Under the pieces are notes generated by a model. It did no database searches and had not been told where the DNA came from. It saw only the letters and a program-made list of their open reading frames with translations. A stretch of 64,000 nt of DNA from JBDWFY01 sp965275915. GTDB taxonomy: Bacteria; Pseudomonadota; Alphaproteobacteria; Rhizobiales; Stappiaceae. The position numbers and the translations under genes were made by a program. The stretch is taken from NCBI GenBank assembly GCA_965275915.1, contig CBDHYI010000007.1, positions 496,001 to 560,000 of the forward strand, written 5' to 3'. Below, in pieces: positions 33,206 to 47,600 of the stretch. Each line of letters starts with the position of its first letter. Position 1 is the stretch's first letter.

Positions 33206-33374
33206 GGACGCCCACCCGGAGGCCAGCGCGAAGCGCGGTACGGCCGTGAGGGGTAAGGACCAAGCGGCCAAGTGGCCGCCGCAGCTGATGCTGCGCGCGC
33301 CCTGCAGGCCAGGGCGAAGCCCGGTACGGCCGTGAAGGCAGAACAAGCCAGAATAAGCATTGAGTAATGAGAGT
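33206..33374 (-). repeat. 23S-5S spacer repeats, partner of the 23S processing stem
   Basis: Two modules. Bases 33209-33252 are, in reverse complement, nearly identical to the 60-base repeats in the 16S-23S spacer (36536 and 36635). Bases about 33255-33374 are complementary to 36106-36225 on the other side of 23S: 33353-33374 pairs with 36106-36126 with one bulge, and the GC-rich stretch 33255-33335 pairs with 36139-36225. This would give a very long pre-23S stem for RNase III. The rest of the spacer (32987-33205) holds small hairpins such as AGGACC/GGTCCT near 33140 and CTTGCC/GGCAAG near 33180. Confidence 0.75.
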
Positions 33375-36105
<2,731 letters not shown>

Positions 36106-36232
36106 ACTCTCATTATCAATGCTTATCCAAAAACAAGTCTCCCTCACGGTCGTACCGCGCTATCGCGCTGACCTGCGGGGCGCGCAGCATAAGCTGCGAA
36201 GGCCGCTTGGCCTTAACTCGCTAAAGCTCGAA
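36106..36232 (-). repeat. 5' half of extended 23S processing stem
   Basis: Bases 36106-36225 are complementary to 33255-33374 across the whole 23S gene. The inner 21 bases (36106-36126) pair almost perfectly; the outer part is a diverged copy of the GC-rich spacer module (CACGGTCGTACCGCGC near 36145) ending with the palindrome AAGGCC-GCTT-GGCCTT at about 36199-36214. RNase III normally cuts such stems during rRNA maturation; this one is much longer than needed. Confidence 0.7.
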
Positions 36233-36535
36233 CTTCCCTCAAAAAGAAAAGCCGAACCAAACAAGCAAAAACAACAAAAGCACCAGTTGTTATGTAGTTC
36301 TTCTTCGAGCTTTGTCCGAGCCAGTGCGGTGAGCCTGGCGATAACCTGTATGCTTGAGGAACAGATCATCATTTACCCAACACCCTCACAAACATATCCA
36401 ATCATCACAATCAGATACCCTTGCTACAAAGACCGGGTGCCGGCCTCGAACAAACCTTCTATCAACAATGTCATAAAAACAGGCAGAACCCAGAGGATCC
36501 TGCAAACCTTACTTTCTCAATCAGAACTGTTTTTC

Positions 36536-36694
36536 TCCCTCACGGCCGTACCGCGCTGTCGCGCTGGCCTCCGGGTGGGCGCCCTGACCGGGCGAAGGCC
36601 GCTTGGCCTTAGCTCGCTCACGCTCGGGTTCTTTTCCCTCACGGCCGCACCGCGCTGTCGCGCTGGCCTCCGGGTGGGCGCCCTGACCGGGCGA
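36536..36694 (+). repeat. two 60-base direct repeats in the 16S-23S spacer
   Basis: Bases 36536-36595 and 36635-36694 are identical except for one T/C difference; both start TCCCTCACGGCCG and end ACCGGGCGA. Each contains small palindromes (GCGC-TGTC-GCGC and GGGCGCCC-like). A third copy in inverse orientation lies in the 23S-5S spacer at 33209-33252 and a diverged fourth at 36139-36175. Between the first copy and the second is AAGGCC-GCTT-GGCCTT, also seen at 36199 and, altered, at 37286. The stretch 36233-36535 before them has no gene or structure that I recognise. Confidence 0.8.
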
Positions 36695-36801
36695 CGGGCT
36701 CACGCCCTCTCGACCCAAATGGGTCTCGGACCCTCACGATCCGGTTAAACCTCAGCACGTGGCAGTGAAGACAACCAACGCAGAGCCAGTCGTCTCACTC
36801 A

Positions 36802-37001
36802 TTTTGGTGGAGCCAACCCGCGACGCCCGCAGGATCGTCAGATCCAAGGACGCGCAAACAAGGAATGCAGTCTGGCTCAACCGAGCTTTTGGCACGCCAA
36901 TTTTGGTGGAGCCATGCCCGTGTCGCCCGCAGCGCCAAAGGCGCGAGGACGCGCAAACAAATAATGCAGTCTGGCTCTACCAAATTTTGCCGTGCTAAAT
37001 T
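36802..37001 (-). repeat. tandem repeats derived from the tRNA-Ala 3' end
   Basis: Two units of about 99 bases (36802-36900 and 36901-36999) each begin TTTTGGTGGAGCC, identical to the 3' acceptor arm of the adjacent tRNA-Ala (which begins TTTGGTGGAGCC at 37000), and each contains ATGCAGTCTGGCTC near its end. In each unit GGTGGAGCCA can pair with the later TGGCTC(A/T)ACC. The inner hairpin differs: GGATC-GTCA-GATCC in the first and GCGCC-AAA-GGCGC in the second, so both arms changed together. Other parts such as GACGCGCAAACAA are conserved. Confidence 0.75.
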
Positions 37002-37077
37002 TGGTGGAGCCAGACGGGATCGAACCGACGACCTACTGGTTGCAAACCAGTCGCTCTCCCAACTGAGCTATGGCCCC
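37002..37077 (-). tRNA. tRNA-Ala (anticodon UGC)
   Basis: Transcribed leftward as GGGGCCATAGCTCAGTTGGG..., 76 bases including an encoded CCA end (TGG at 37002-37004 on the plus strand). The anticodon loop TTTGCAA gives UGC. The acceptor stem GGGGCCA/TGGCTCC pairs with one G-T. Standard spacer tRNA of the rRNA operon, nearest to 23S. Confidence 0.97.
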
Positions 37078-37140
37078 TTTCATGCGCTTTAAACGCAAAC
37101 CAAAAACGAAAGGACCACCAATGTTGCTATCGCAAAAAAT

Positions 37141-39018
<1,878 letters not shown>

Positions 39019-39417
39019 GAGAAATCCAATTCCGGCTTGCTAGGTCACGCATTTTGACGAGGACACACATCAATTGCACCTTCAGACAACCAGACATTCG
39101 CAATCCGCAAAAACCCAATCACCCAAAAACGCAACCAAGAGTGTCTTTGAAAAACGTGACCCGCCAGAGGTCTCTTCAATGCTCCAAGCACCAGCCAAAC
39201 GGCCAACACCCAAAACATCAAGCAACACAACCGCCGCCCACGTTTCTCCTTCTTCAATCCAATAATGTCAAAGAACCGAAACCAACAAAAAAGCCAGCTT
39301 CAAACGCAGAGAAAAGAATGCCCCAAGCCGCTCAGGGGCTCAAACATTCCAAGTCTGCAAGATAATCAAGAGCGCAAAAGAGCACCGCCTGCGGCGATGC
39401 CGCCCTCGATGAACGCC
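39019..39417 (-). other. rRNA operon leader
   Basis: About 390 bases between the promoter and 16S, with no supported gene. In the transcript sense it contains a boxA-like element (39373-39384) soon after the start. The plus-strand open frames across here are unrelated to any family and are rejected. Confidence 0.6.
39373..39384 (-). promoter_or_regulatory. boxA-like antitermination site
   Basis: In transcript sense TGCTCTTTTGCG, close to the boxA consensus TGCTCTTTAACA. It lies about 35 bases after the predicted rRNA promoter, where NusB/S10-dependent antitermination of rrn operons starts. Confidence 0.5.
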
Positions 39418-39446
39418 CTTATACGCAGGCTAAAAAGGCCAGTCAA
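39418..39446 (-). promoter_or_regulatory. rRNA operon promoter
   Basis: On the minus strand: -35 TTGACT (39446-39441), a 17-base spacer and -10 TATAAG (39423-39418), followed by a G/C-rich discriminator GGCG. Near-consensus sigma-70 promoter with optimal spacing; the discriminator is of the type that makes rrn promoters sensitive to ppGpp. Expected transcription start near 39411. The region between it and the thiolase gene (39447-39726) shows no further element that I can support. Confidence 0.75.
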
Positions 39447-39726
39447 CAAACTTTCGACATTCGTTTCCAGAAAGTTTCTGACGCCAGCCACGTATCATAT
39501 GGGACGCATCTCAACGACAATCAATAGTGCGCTAAGAAATCCCCGAATCCAAGCTTTTTTCGCGATGAATGACGATGTTCACGCTGTCCACAGCCGGTGG
39601 ATAACTCCGCAGCCAATGGCGCTTCCGCCACAACGTCTTCAAGAAAAAGACTTTTTGGAAACCAAAGATTCGCAGATTCCGTTTTTCGACAAACTGATTT
39701 TTTTACCGGCGCGCCATGTGTTTCAT

Positions 39727-40869
39727 TCAGATCTTTTCGATGATCAAAGCGCTTCCCAGCCCACCGGCACTGGCAATCGCTACAAGACCCGGAGAACCAG
39801 GCGGCATATCGGCGAGTTCTGCCACCAGACGGGTCAACAGGATTGCCCCCGACGCTCCAATCGGATGCCCCCGCGCCAAAGCCCCGCCCCCGGCATTGAT
39901 CTTGTTGTGCGGAACATCAAATGCCTCAAAAAAGGCTATCGCCTGGGCGGCATAGGCTTCCATAATTTCCAGGCGTTCAAAATCCGGCGGCCTCATCCCG
40001 GTTTCCCGAAACAGCTTCCTTGCGGCTTCAATCGGTGCAAGGCCCGGCCACTCCGGATCGGCAGCGGCAACCGCATAACCGGCGATTCTGAAAATCGGCC
40101 CGCTTTGCCGCTCGGCCGCTTCCTGATTGCACAGGATCAGGAACGCGGCCGCATCCGCCTCAACTGCCGTCGATGCAACATCGACACCGTACGCGTCATC
40201 GCCGTGAAGGAGGGGCGTTCGGCGACAAAGATCAACCGTCAAGGACCGTGCAAACGGGTCACCTGAAAAAAGCGTGTCGCCGATTTGAGCCATCTCCCGA
40301 TCAAATCCGCCGGTTTCCCGCCGCTGCACCGCCTTGCGATGACTGTCGACCGCCCATTCCCACTGCCGCTCTCTTGAGATCGACAGACGGGCGGCCAGTG
40401 CTGCCGCCGCTTCTCCCATGTCCGGATCGCGATCCTGCCATGGCGTGAAGGGCGGTCTGTCATACGGTTCCGGCGGTTGATCCCGCTCCAGGGGACGATG
40501 GGACCGCAATGCGCTGCGACTGAAACTTTCCGCCCCGCCTGCCAATACGGTCCTCGCATGGCCGGCGCTGATCATGGAGAACCCGAGGCCGACAGCGTCC
40601 AGGCCCGAACAACACTGACGGTCAACGGTTACCGCGGGAACCGTTTCCGGCAGACCGGCAGAAAGCGCGATGAGGCGACCGGGATTACCGCCGCCGTAAA
40701 GCGCATTTCCGACAAGGATCTCATCGATTGCGGAGGGCTCGACAGTGCATTCTTTCAGGCAGGCCTGTATGACCGGCGCTGCAAGCTCCTGCAGCGCAAG
40801 GCGGCTGAATGCCCCGCCTCTTGGGACAACCGGCGTCCGCTTTGCCGCGACAATAAAAACATCACCCAT
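39727..40869 (-). CDS. thiolase-family acetyl-CoA acetyltransferase-like protein lacking the second active-site cysteine
   Basis: A 380-residue thiolase. The nucleophilic cysteine is present in VDRQCCSGLDAVG (about residues 83-95), and GGGALARGHPIGASGA supplies the active-site histidine. The second cysteine, normally in the C-terminal CxGGG motif, is replaced: here IASAGGLGSALI. MEAYAAQA stands for the usual NEAFA. The protein may therefore catalyse a half reaction such as acyl transfer. ATG 40869 shares a base with the stop of the acyl-CoA synthetase gene. Part of the bioMNY-synthetase-thiolase operon; the same order (bioY, acyl-CoA ligase, thiolase) occurs as yhfU-yhfT-yhfS in Bacillus subtilis, hinting at a role in pimelate or biotin precursor metabolism. 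Confidence 0.85.
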   Translation of the reverse strand: MGDVFIVAAKRTPVVPRGGAFSRLALQELAAPVIQACLKECTVEPSAIDEILVGNALYGGGNPGRLIALSAGLPETVPAVTVDRQCCSGLDAVGLGFSMISAGHARTVLAGGAESFSRSALRSHRPLERDQPPEPYDRPPFTPWQDRDPDMGEAAAALAARLSISRERQWEWAVDSHRKAVQRRETGGFDREMAQIGDTLFSGDPFARSLTVDLCRRTPLLHGDDAYGVDVASTAVEADAAAFLILCNQEAAERQSGPIFRIAGYAVAAADPEWPGLAPIEAARKLFRETGMRPPDFERLEIMEAYAAQAIAFFEAFDVPHNKINAGGGALARGHPIGASGAILLTRLVAELADMPPGSPGLVAIASAGGLGSALIIEKI

Positions 40870-42312
40870 CAGTCACCGTTCACTTCGCGGTATGAGCCCT
40901 GATGAAAACACACATTCCTGCGCAATTTTAACAGATCCGTTTTCCCGCCGGGCGTAAGCGGCCATTCACTTATGGAGACAAAAAATCTCGGCACTTTTTC
41001 TTTCGGCAGATGCCTGCGGCACCAGTCTCGTAACATGTCTGCATCCGGGTCCGAGCCGGTTGTTTCATAAGCGGCCACGACACATTGTCCCCGCACGGGG
41101 TCTTCAACGTCAAACGCGGCAGCCTGGCTGACACCGGCATGGGCCAGAAGCACCCGTTCCACTTCCTCAGGATAAATATTGACGCCTGACGTGACGATCA
41201 TCCTGTTTTCCCCGCCCGGTTACATAAAGGAACCCGTTCTCATCGATGCGGCCGTGATCGCCGACTGTCAGCCAGCCCCGGTCCCAGCGCGTATCGCCAC
41301 CGCCCCCGCACTCATAGCCGTCAAAAAGCATGGCACTCCTGACCCACAACCGTCCCGAACTGTTCGGCGGCAGGTCGGCACCGTCATTGCCGCGGACCGC
41401 CACATCGACCCCCGGCGCAGGTCGGCCGACCGACATTATCGGCGTTTGATCCCCGTGCATCGCGGTGCTGATGAAGCTGGTTTCCGATGCGCCGTAGAAT
41501 TCGCAAAGGCCTGCGTTCGGAAAGAACCGCCTGAGGGCCTCCATATCCCCGCCTTGCCATTTGGCACCGCTGGTGAGTATGAGGCGCACTGTCGGGCACG
41601 CCCATTTTCGCGCGTGCGCCCTCCGGACAAGATAGTGAAGCTGAGTCGGCGTACAGTAAAAGACGCCGGCCTCATGGTGCCGGATCTGTCTTAAGGCTTC
41701 GTCCGGGAGGAACTCCCGCAGTTGAATTGTCCTGGCACCCAGGTGCAGAGCATGAACGGCGCCAAAGAGATGCAATGAGTGCTGCAGGGATCCGGGAAGA
41801 ACGATGACGTCGTCTCGGGACAGTTCCAGAATCTCTTCCGCCAACCGGAAACTCTCGATCCATGACGCATGCGAACGGCGAAAACCTTTGGGTATACCGG
41901 TCGTTCCGCTGGTAAATCCGACGTAAAACGGGTCATCCGCATCCGGCTCGACAGGCAGGTCAGCGCCGCCCGCAGCGGAGACGCTTTGCAGAACCGTCTG
42001 ATCAATGACCAGAGAGGGAGACGTCGCCGATACGATACTCCGTCGCACCGTGTCGGGCCAGGCCGGGTCCAACACCAGAGCGCGGCATCCCGCCCGGATG
42101 ATTCCAAGAAACGCCGTTAGGAAATCTGTCCCGTTTTCAAGCTCCAGTGCGACAGGTGCCTTCGTCCCTGCCCGGGCAAAAACACCCATCGCGACAGCCC
42201 GGATCTGTTCCGCCAGCAAAGACCGGCTGATAACCCGGTTGCCGCAGATCAGAGCCGGCTGATGTGGCGCCTCAGCGGCAAACCGGTCCAGTCTGTCGCC
42301 AACGAAGGCCAT
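40869..42312 (-). pseudogene. acyl-CoA synthetase (AMP-binding), interrupted by a one-base frameshift
   Basis: The upstream frame (42312-41167) gives 381 residues of an ANL-superfamily ligase with FTSGTTGIPKGFRRSHAS (P-loop), FYGASETSF and WLTVGDHGRIDENGFLYVTGR. The continuation lies in another frame (from about 41206 to 40869): MIVTSGVNIYPEEVE, then the C-terminal lobe ending PLTPGGKTDLLKLRRN with the catalytic lysine. Deleting one C from the CCCC run at 41210-41213 (GGGG on the coding strand) restores GRENRMIVTSG, exactly the family hinge motif GR-x-x-x-MI. Everything else is intact, so this is either a very recent inactivation, phase variation, or a sequencing error. The start is nine bases after bioY; the stop overlaps the thiolase start. 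Confidence 0.85.
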
Positions 42313-42320
42313 AAGGCCGG

Positions 42321-42881
42321 TCAGGAACGCCTGGTGAGCAAGGCGGACGGATACCCGCGCGCAACCGTCTGCGCGATCAGTCCGGCAAGCAGCACCTTAA
42401 TCATGTCGCCAGGGACATAAATCATCGCACCGACAAGCGTTTCAGGGAACGGTGCTTTCAGCATGACCGCGAGCCCCGGCACTCCGAAAGCATAGACCAC
42501 AAGGATACCGCCAAACGCCGCCGCGATCACGGCAGAGAAAAAGACATTCAGATCGCCCAGCTTTTGCATGATGAGGCCAGCCACAAAGGCGCCGACCGGC
42601 CAGCCGATCAGAAAACCGACAGAAGGTCCCTGGAAAACGCCTAGGCCGCCACGCCCCCCGGCCAGAAGCGGCAGACCGAGCGCAACACCCAGCAAGAACA
42701 GGAGTACGGCCAGAGCACCCCGAACCGGACCAAGAATAACACCGGCCAGCATCACGCCCAGCGTTTGCGCCGTGATCGGAACGCCGCCAAGAAATGGAAC
42801 CTGAAAAGCCGGTACCAGACCAAGCGCAGCGATGAGCGCTGCAAACAGCGCGATGAGTACAAGATGTCTGTCGGATGTCAT
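42321..42881 (-). CDS. bioY: biotin transporter substrate-binding subunit BioY
   Basis: A 186-residue membrane protein with about six helices, the S component of the biotin ECF transporter. Family motifs: VPFLGGVPITAQTLGVMLAGVILGP (the biotin-binding PxTxQTxGV motif), GALAVLLFLLGVALGLPLLAGGRGGLGVFQGPSVGFLIGWP in part, and a C-terminal helix. Lies 26 bases after bioN. Together with BioM and BioN it imports biotin, which the cell may lack the full pathway for; no bio biosynthesis genes are in the window. Confidence 0.94.
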   Translation of the reverse strand: MTSDRHLVLIALFAALIAALGLVPAFQVPFLGGVPITAQTLGVMLAGVILGPVRGALAVLLFLLGVALGLPLLAGGRGGLGVFQGPSVGFLIGWPVGAFVAGLIMQKLGDLNVFFSAVIAAAFGGILVVYAFGVPGLAVMLKAPFPETLVGAMIYVPGDMIKVLLAGLIAQTVARGYPSALLTRRS

Positions 42882-42907
42882 TCTGATTTCCTACCGCGAA
42901 GGCGCAT

Positions 42908-43522
42908 TCATCGCCGACCTGCGAGACCGTCGGCCCCGCCACGGGCCGTCAGGGCATCGCCGACCTGATCGGACAAGCGCAATGCCTGAATAGCAAAGGG
43001 TGCAACCAACCTCCACCGTCCGGCTTTGGCAGACCGCGCCCGATACGCCTCATTGAGATTTTCAACAATGCCCAACAGAACCGGGATAAAGCGGATCATC
43101 AGGGCCAGCGCCAAGGCTAGTCGCCTATCGGAAAGTCCGAAATAGGTCAATGGACGAAAAATCGGGCGCAGAGCCGCCATCATGTCATCCATTCTGGTGG
43201 TGAGGGTTATGAAGCTTGCCAGAAGAACAAGCGCCAGCAAACGGACCGCAACCAGAATACCAACCCAAGGCGTGCCGATTATCCAGTGAAACAAGACAAT
43301 TGCGACAAGAAACGGCATCAGGCGCCGGATCAGTGTCAGCTTCCGAACACCGCGCCGGCCTAGGGAGGCAAACAAGCCGACGGCAAGCAAAAGCAGAAGC
43401 AGCAACGGCACGATCGTCCCTATCGGAAAGGCTGCGATGCTGACCACGGCAAGAAAAAGGAGTTTGATGCCCGCAGGCAGCCGGTGTGCCCAGCTTGGTC
43501 CGCTGATGTAAAGAGCAATCAT
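42908..43522 (-). CDS. bioN: energy-coupling transmembrane subunit BioN (EcfT family)
   Basis: A 204-residue EcfT-type membrane protein with about four to five helices. It has the short EcfT coupling motifs: ARSAKAGRWR (A-R-x family motif that docks on the ATPase) and ALTARGGADGLAGRR at the C-terminus. Length is short like other dedicated BioN proteins. The ATG overlaps the bioM stop (ATGA). T component of the biotin transporter. Confidence 0.92.
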   Translation of the reverse strand: MIALYISGPSWAHRLPAGIKLLFLAVVSIAAFPIGTIVPLLLLLLLAVGLFASLGRRGVRKLTLIRRLMPFLVAIVLFHWIIGTPWVGILVAVRLLALVLLASFITLTTRMDDMMAALRPIFRPLTYFGLSDRRLALALALMIRFIPVLLGIVENLNEAYRARSAKAGRWRLVAPFAIQALRLSDQVGDALTARGGADGLAGRR

Positions 43523-44223
43523 GGGGCAATCGCTTCGCGCAATGCCGCCTGCCGGTAATCGGACAGCACGTCTTCAGGGGCTCCGTCTTTGTGAACGCGG
43601 CCGTCCTTAAGCCAGAGGACCCGATCATATCCGGTCAGACTGTCGAGGTCGTGCGAAACCATAATGATCTGCTGCGGCAACCGGTCGATCCACCGGATCA
43701 TTTTCAGGCGTGTCGGCAGGTCAAGACTGGCGAACGGTTCATCCAGAACGAGAATTTTCGGCTCCATAATCAGAACGGACAGGACGCAAACCAGTTGTTT
43801 CTGCCCTTCGGAAAGATCATGCACCGGACGGTCGCGCCACTCCTGAACCCCGTGCAGATCCATAAACCGAACAACCCGATCCCGAGCCTGTTTCTTTGAC
43901 CACCCCATCTGTTCAAGCCCGAAGGCCAGTTCCTCTTCGACAGTTGGAAAAATGATCTGGTGGTCCGGGTTCTGAAAAATAAAGCCGACCAGCCCGGGCA
44001 ATTGTTTGCGCTGCTTTGCCGTATTGACACCGCACACCGAGACGGAACCCTCATCGGGCAGGATCAGTCCGTTCAGGGCCCGCACAAGGGTGCTCTTGCC
44101 GGATCCGTTATGCCCGATCAGACCAATCCGCTTCTGCGACAGCCTGAGATCCAGCTTCTCAAGGATTACGGTTCCTCCGCGACTGAGCGTCACCCCTTCA
44201 AAGACGACGCTGTGCCTGGACAC
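43519..44223 (-). CDS. bioM: biotin transporter ATP-binding subunit BioM
   Basis: An ABC ATPase of about 234 residues. Walker A IGLIGHNGSGKSTLVRALNG, Q-loop FIFQNPDHQI, signature LSEGQKQLVCVLSV and Walker B ILVLDEPFASLDLP are intact. It energises BioN/BioY. The start is uncertain: the frame is open to an ATG at 44388, but GTG 44223 (SRHSVVFEGVTLSRGG follows) gives the usual length and has GGAAA upstream; GTG 44319 is another option. First gene of the operon bioM-bioN-bioY-synthetase-thiolase. No BioR-box (TTATnnATAA) was found by eye upstream. Confidence 0.92.
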   Translation of the reverse strand: MSRHSVVFEGVTLSRGGTVILEKLDLRLSQKRIGLIGHNGSGKSTLVRALNGLILPDEGSVSVCGVNTAKQRKQLPGLVGFIFQNPDHQIIFPTVEEELAFGLEQMGWSKKQARDRVVRFMDLHGVQEWRDRPVHDLSEGQKQLVCVLSVLIMEPKILVLDEPFASLDLPTRLKMIRWIDRLPQQIIMVSHDLDSLTGYDRVLWLKDGRVHKDGAPEDVLSDYRQAALREAIAP

Positions 44224-44627
44224 GAGCGTTTCCGGCGCCGACCGAAGTTTCCCCTGTTCAGGCGACGTGCCGGCTCGCTTTTTCTTCAAAAAGTCTGGCG
44301 TCAAAAACGCGGTTTTCACCTCGGACCGTTCCCATTGGCTGTATCGGTGCCCGATAAAGCAGGTTTGTTTTTCGCGAATTTCGCGCAATCAGGACGATCC
44401 AATACCTGTTTCGTTGCAATTCGTCGACTCATACGATCGGGCGTAGAGCCAAGGAATCGTCAAGTGGCCGCCCTCAAAAAATCCCTTTTTGCCGGCGTAA
44501 TAGGGTTTGCGGTGGAACTTTCCCTGAGCTCGTGCGCCGAAGCTTGAGGCCCGATGCGGACACCGACCAAACTTCGGCGCACGAACCGCTTTCTCCCTGA
44601 AGTTGTTTTCCGGATGACGGCGGCGCG
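44224..44627. other. region between putA end and bioM start
   Basis: Probably the bioM promoter and the putA 3' flank. If bioM starts at 44388 the first part is coding. No convincing terminator hairpin or operator was recognised; no other gene is supported. Confidence 0.4.
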
Positions 44628-47600
44628 TCAATCAGCTGTGCTGGCCAGCAAAGCAGCATTTCCCCCCGCAGCCGTGGTGTCGACGCAGAGGGCCCGCTCA
44701 AGACACAGGCGGTCCGGATTTTCCAAATCGGCAACAAAGGGCAAGATCGGGCCGGAACGCCCGGCCAAAGCTTGCCGCCAGGGCTTCAGATCCGGATCGG
44801 CACCAAAGGCAAGCACACCATCGATCTGCGGCAGGGTTTGCAGTAATTCCGGGGCGATCACTCCCTCCAGCCAGACCGCGGCCAAACCGTCCGGCGGCGC
44901 TGCCGCTCCGACCGGCGTAACAATCAGGGCCCTGTTCCCGGTTAATAGAGCGGATGATGCCTGAAGAACGGCTGCACTTCGGTCGGGCCCGGAGAGGTTG
45001 CCAAGGCAGAGCATCACTCCGCGCGGCGCAGTCCACAGCCGGTTGCTCTCTCCGGTCGGTCCGGGAAGGTCGGCCGGTTCAGCACTGACGTCGGGAATTT
45101 GAGCGGCGAGCGTCTCGAACCGGTCTGTCGCTTCAGGACAGGTCTCCGAAATCCAGCGCCGCAGAATATCCGTGCGCTTGGCAGCATCGGCAAGCTGGCG
45201 ATTAGGCAGTCGATCAAGAGCAGCTTTGACCTGATCGGCGTCATAAGCCGCCCGGATGTGTGAAGACTGTGTCGATCCGGCAACGGGTGTCAGGTGACCG
45301 GAATCCATGAACCGCCTGAGATAAGACGGTCCTCCGGCTTTAGGCCCGGTTCCGGACAACCCCTCTCCGCCAAACGGCTGCGAGCCGACGACCGCGCCGA
45401 TCTGGTTGCGATTGACGTAAAGGTTTCCTGCATGAACCCGGTCCACCGCCTGCTGCACCCGATGATCGACCCTGGTATGAAGGCCGAAGGTCAGGCCATA
45501 GCCGGTACGGTTGATATCGGCGATCACGGTATCAATCTGATCGGCGGAAAAACTTGCAACATGCAGGACGGGCCCGAATATTTCCTGCTTCATTGCCTGA
45601 ATGCCGGCGACTTCGATTACGGTCGGTGGAACAAACAGCCCTCCATTGAGCTGCTCCGGCAGGTCCAATTGTTTCAGAAGCCGGTTATCCCGGCGCGCTG
45701 CTTCACAATAGCTGAGAATATGATCCCTTGCTTCCTCATCGATCACCGGTCCGACATCGCTTGAAACATGCCAGGGATCGCCGATCCTGAGTTCGTCCAT
45801 GGCACCGAACAGCATCGCTAGGGTCCGTTCGCGAACATCTTCCTGAATATAAAGCATGCGAAGGGCGGAACAGCGTTGGCCGGCACTTTGAAAGCCGGAG
45901 GCCAGAATGTCACGAACCGCCTGTTCAGGAAGCGCGGTCGAATCGACAATCATTGCGTTTAAGCCGCCAGTTTCAGCAATTAACGGAGCCGTCGGCGACA
46001 GGTTGTCCGCCATCGTCCGGTCGATCAGTTTGGCAATTTCGGTCGACCCGGTAAAACACACGCCTGCAACGCGCGGATCGGCAGTCAGCGGCGCCCCGAC
46101 GGTGGGACCATCCCCGGGCAAAAGCTGGATCGCCCCAAGAGGAATGCCTGCTTCAATCATCAATTCAACGGCTCGGGCGGCAATGAGAGGCGTCTGCTCC
46201 GCCGGTTTGGCAATAACGCAGTTGCCGGCGACGAGCGCTGCGGCAATCTGCCCGGTAAAGATCGCAAGCGGAAAATTCCAGGGAGAGATGCAGACAAAGA
46301 TTCCACGGGCACGCAGCCCGGTCTCTGCCCCTACGAGGCGGCGACATTCATTAGCGTAATATCGGCAAAAGTCCACAGCCTCCCGTATTTCAGCCACGCA
46401 ATCGGGAAGCGTTTTACCGGCTTCACGCGCAAGGAGGGAAAAAAGCTCATCGGCATGCTGTTCATAAAGATCGCCAACGCGTTCCAGCAGTTGCGCTCGA
46501 TCCTCAGCCGATCTTTCCCGCCAGTCTTTGACATGTGCCTCAGCCGCCGTAACAGCCAGATCCGCATGAACAGCCGCCGCTTCTTCAACCGTCCCGACAA
46601 TTTCCTCCCGATAAACCGGATTATAAAGCGTACGCGGGACACCTTTTTCCGCAACAGACGCGGCAAGGGCCGGACGGGCGTGCCATTCGGTACGGCGAAA
46701 AATCTCCCGCCGGTCGTCAAGCATCGCCGCTGTTTCAGGATCGGTGAGATCCCAACCCTGTGCAGCTCGCCGATCCGGTCCGTAAATGGCTTCCGGCCGG
46801 CTGATCTTCGGATTGGCGACAAGGCCCAATTGCCGCTCAAGCGTTTCGATCGGGTCCGCACCCACCGTTTCGGCGGGAACCGTATCATCGACGATCTGAT
46901 TGACGAATGAGGAGTTGGCGCCGTTTTCGAGAAGACGCCGTACCAGGTAGGCAAGCAGGTCTTCGTGCGCGCCGACCGGTGCATATATGCGGCAACGCGT
47001 CCTGTTTTCCGACAGGACATGCTCATGCAGCGCTTCGCCCATGCCATGCAGCCGTTGGAATTCAAAACCCTCCAGCTGTCCGGTTCCGGCCGTTCCAGCC
47101 ATATGGAGAACCGCCTCGACGGTATGCGCATTGTGCGTAGCGAATTGCGGATAGATGCAGTCCCGCATCGACAGCAACTTGCGCGCGTTGGCAATATAGG
47201 AAATATCCGTGTTCATCTTGCGTGTGAAAACCGGATATCCGTCAAGTCCAAGCACCTGCGCGCGCTTGATCTCCGTGTCCCAGTAAGCGCCTTTGACGAG
47301 CCGGACCATGATCTTGCGATCAAGCTGGCGAGCCAACGCGTACAGCCAGTCAATGACAAACCCGGCCCGCGGACCGTAAGCCTGAACAACGACACCAAAG
47401 CCGTTCCATCCCGCGACCGAGGGGTCGCTGAGCACCTTTTCGATCACATCGAGCGAAAGGTCGAGCCTGTCCGCTTCCTCAGCGTCAATGTTAAATCCCA
47501 TATTGGCGCTTCTGGCGAGCAACGCCAGGGAATGACAACGTGGGGCCAATTCACCGATCACGCGATCCCGCTGACTGTATTCATAGCGAGGATGCAGCGC

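Noticed and set aside
39265..40266. A 333-codon plus-strand frame from the rRNA leader into the thiolase gene
   Set aside because: It runs through the rRNA leader and promoter and then antisense to the thiolase; no motifs.
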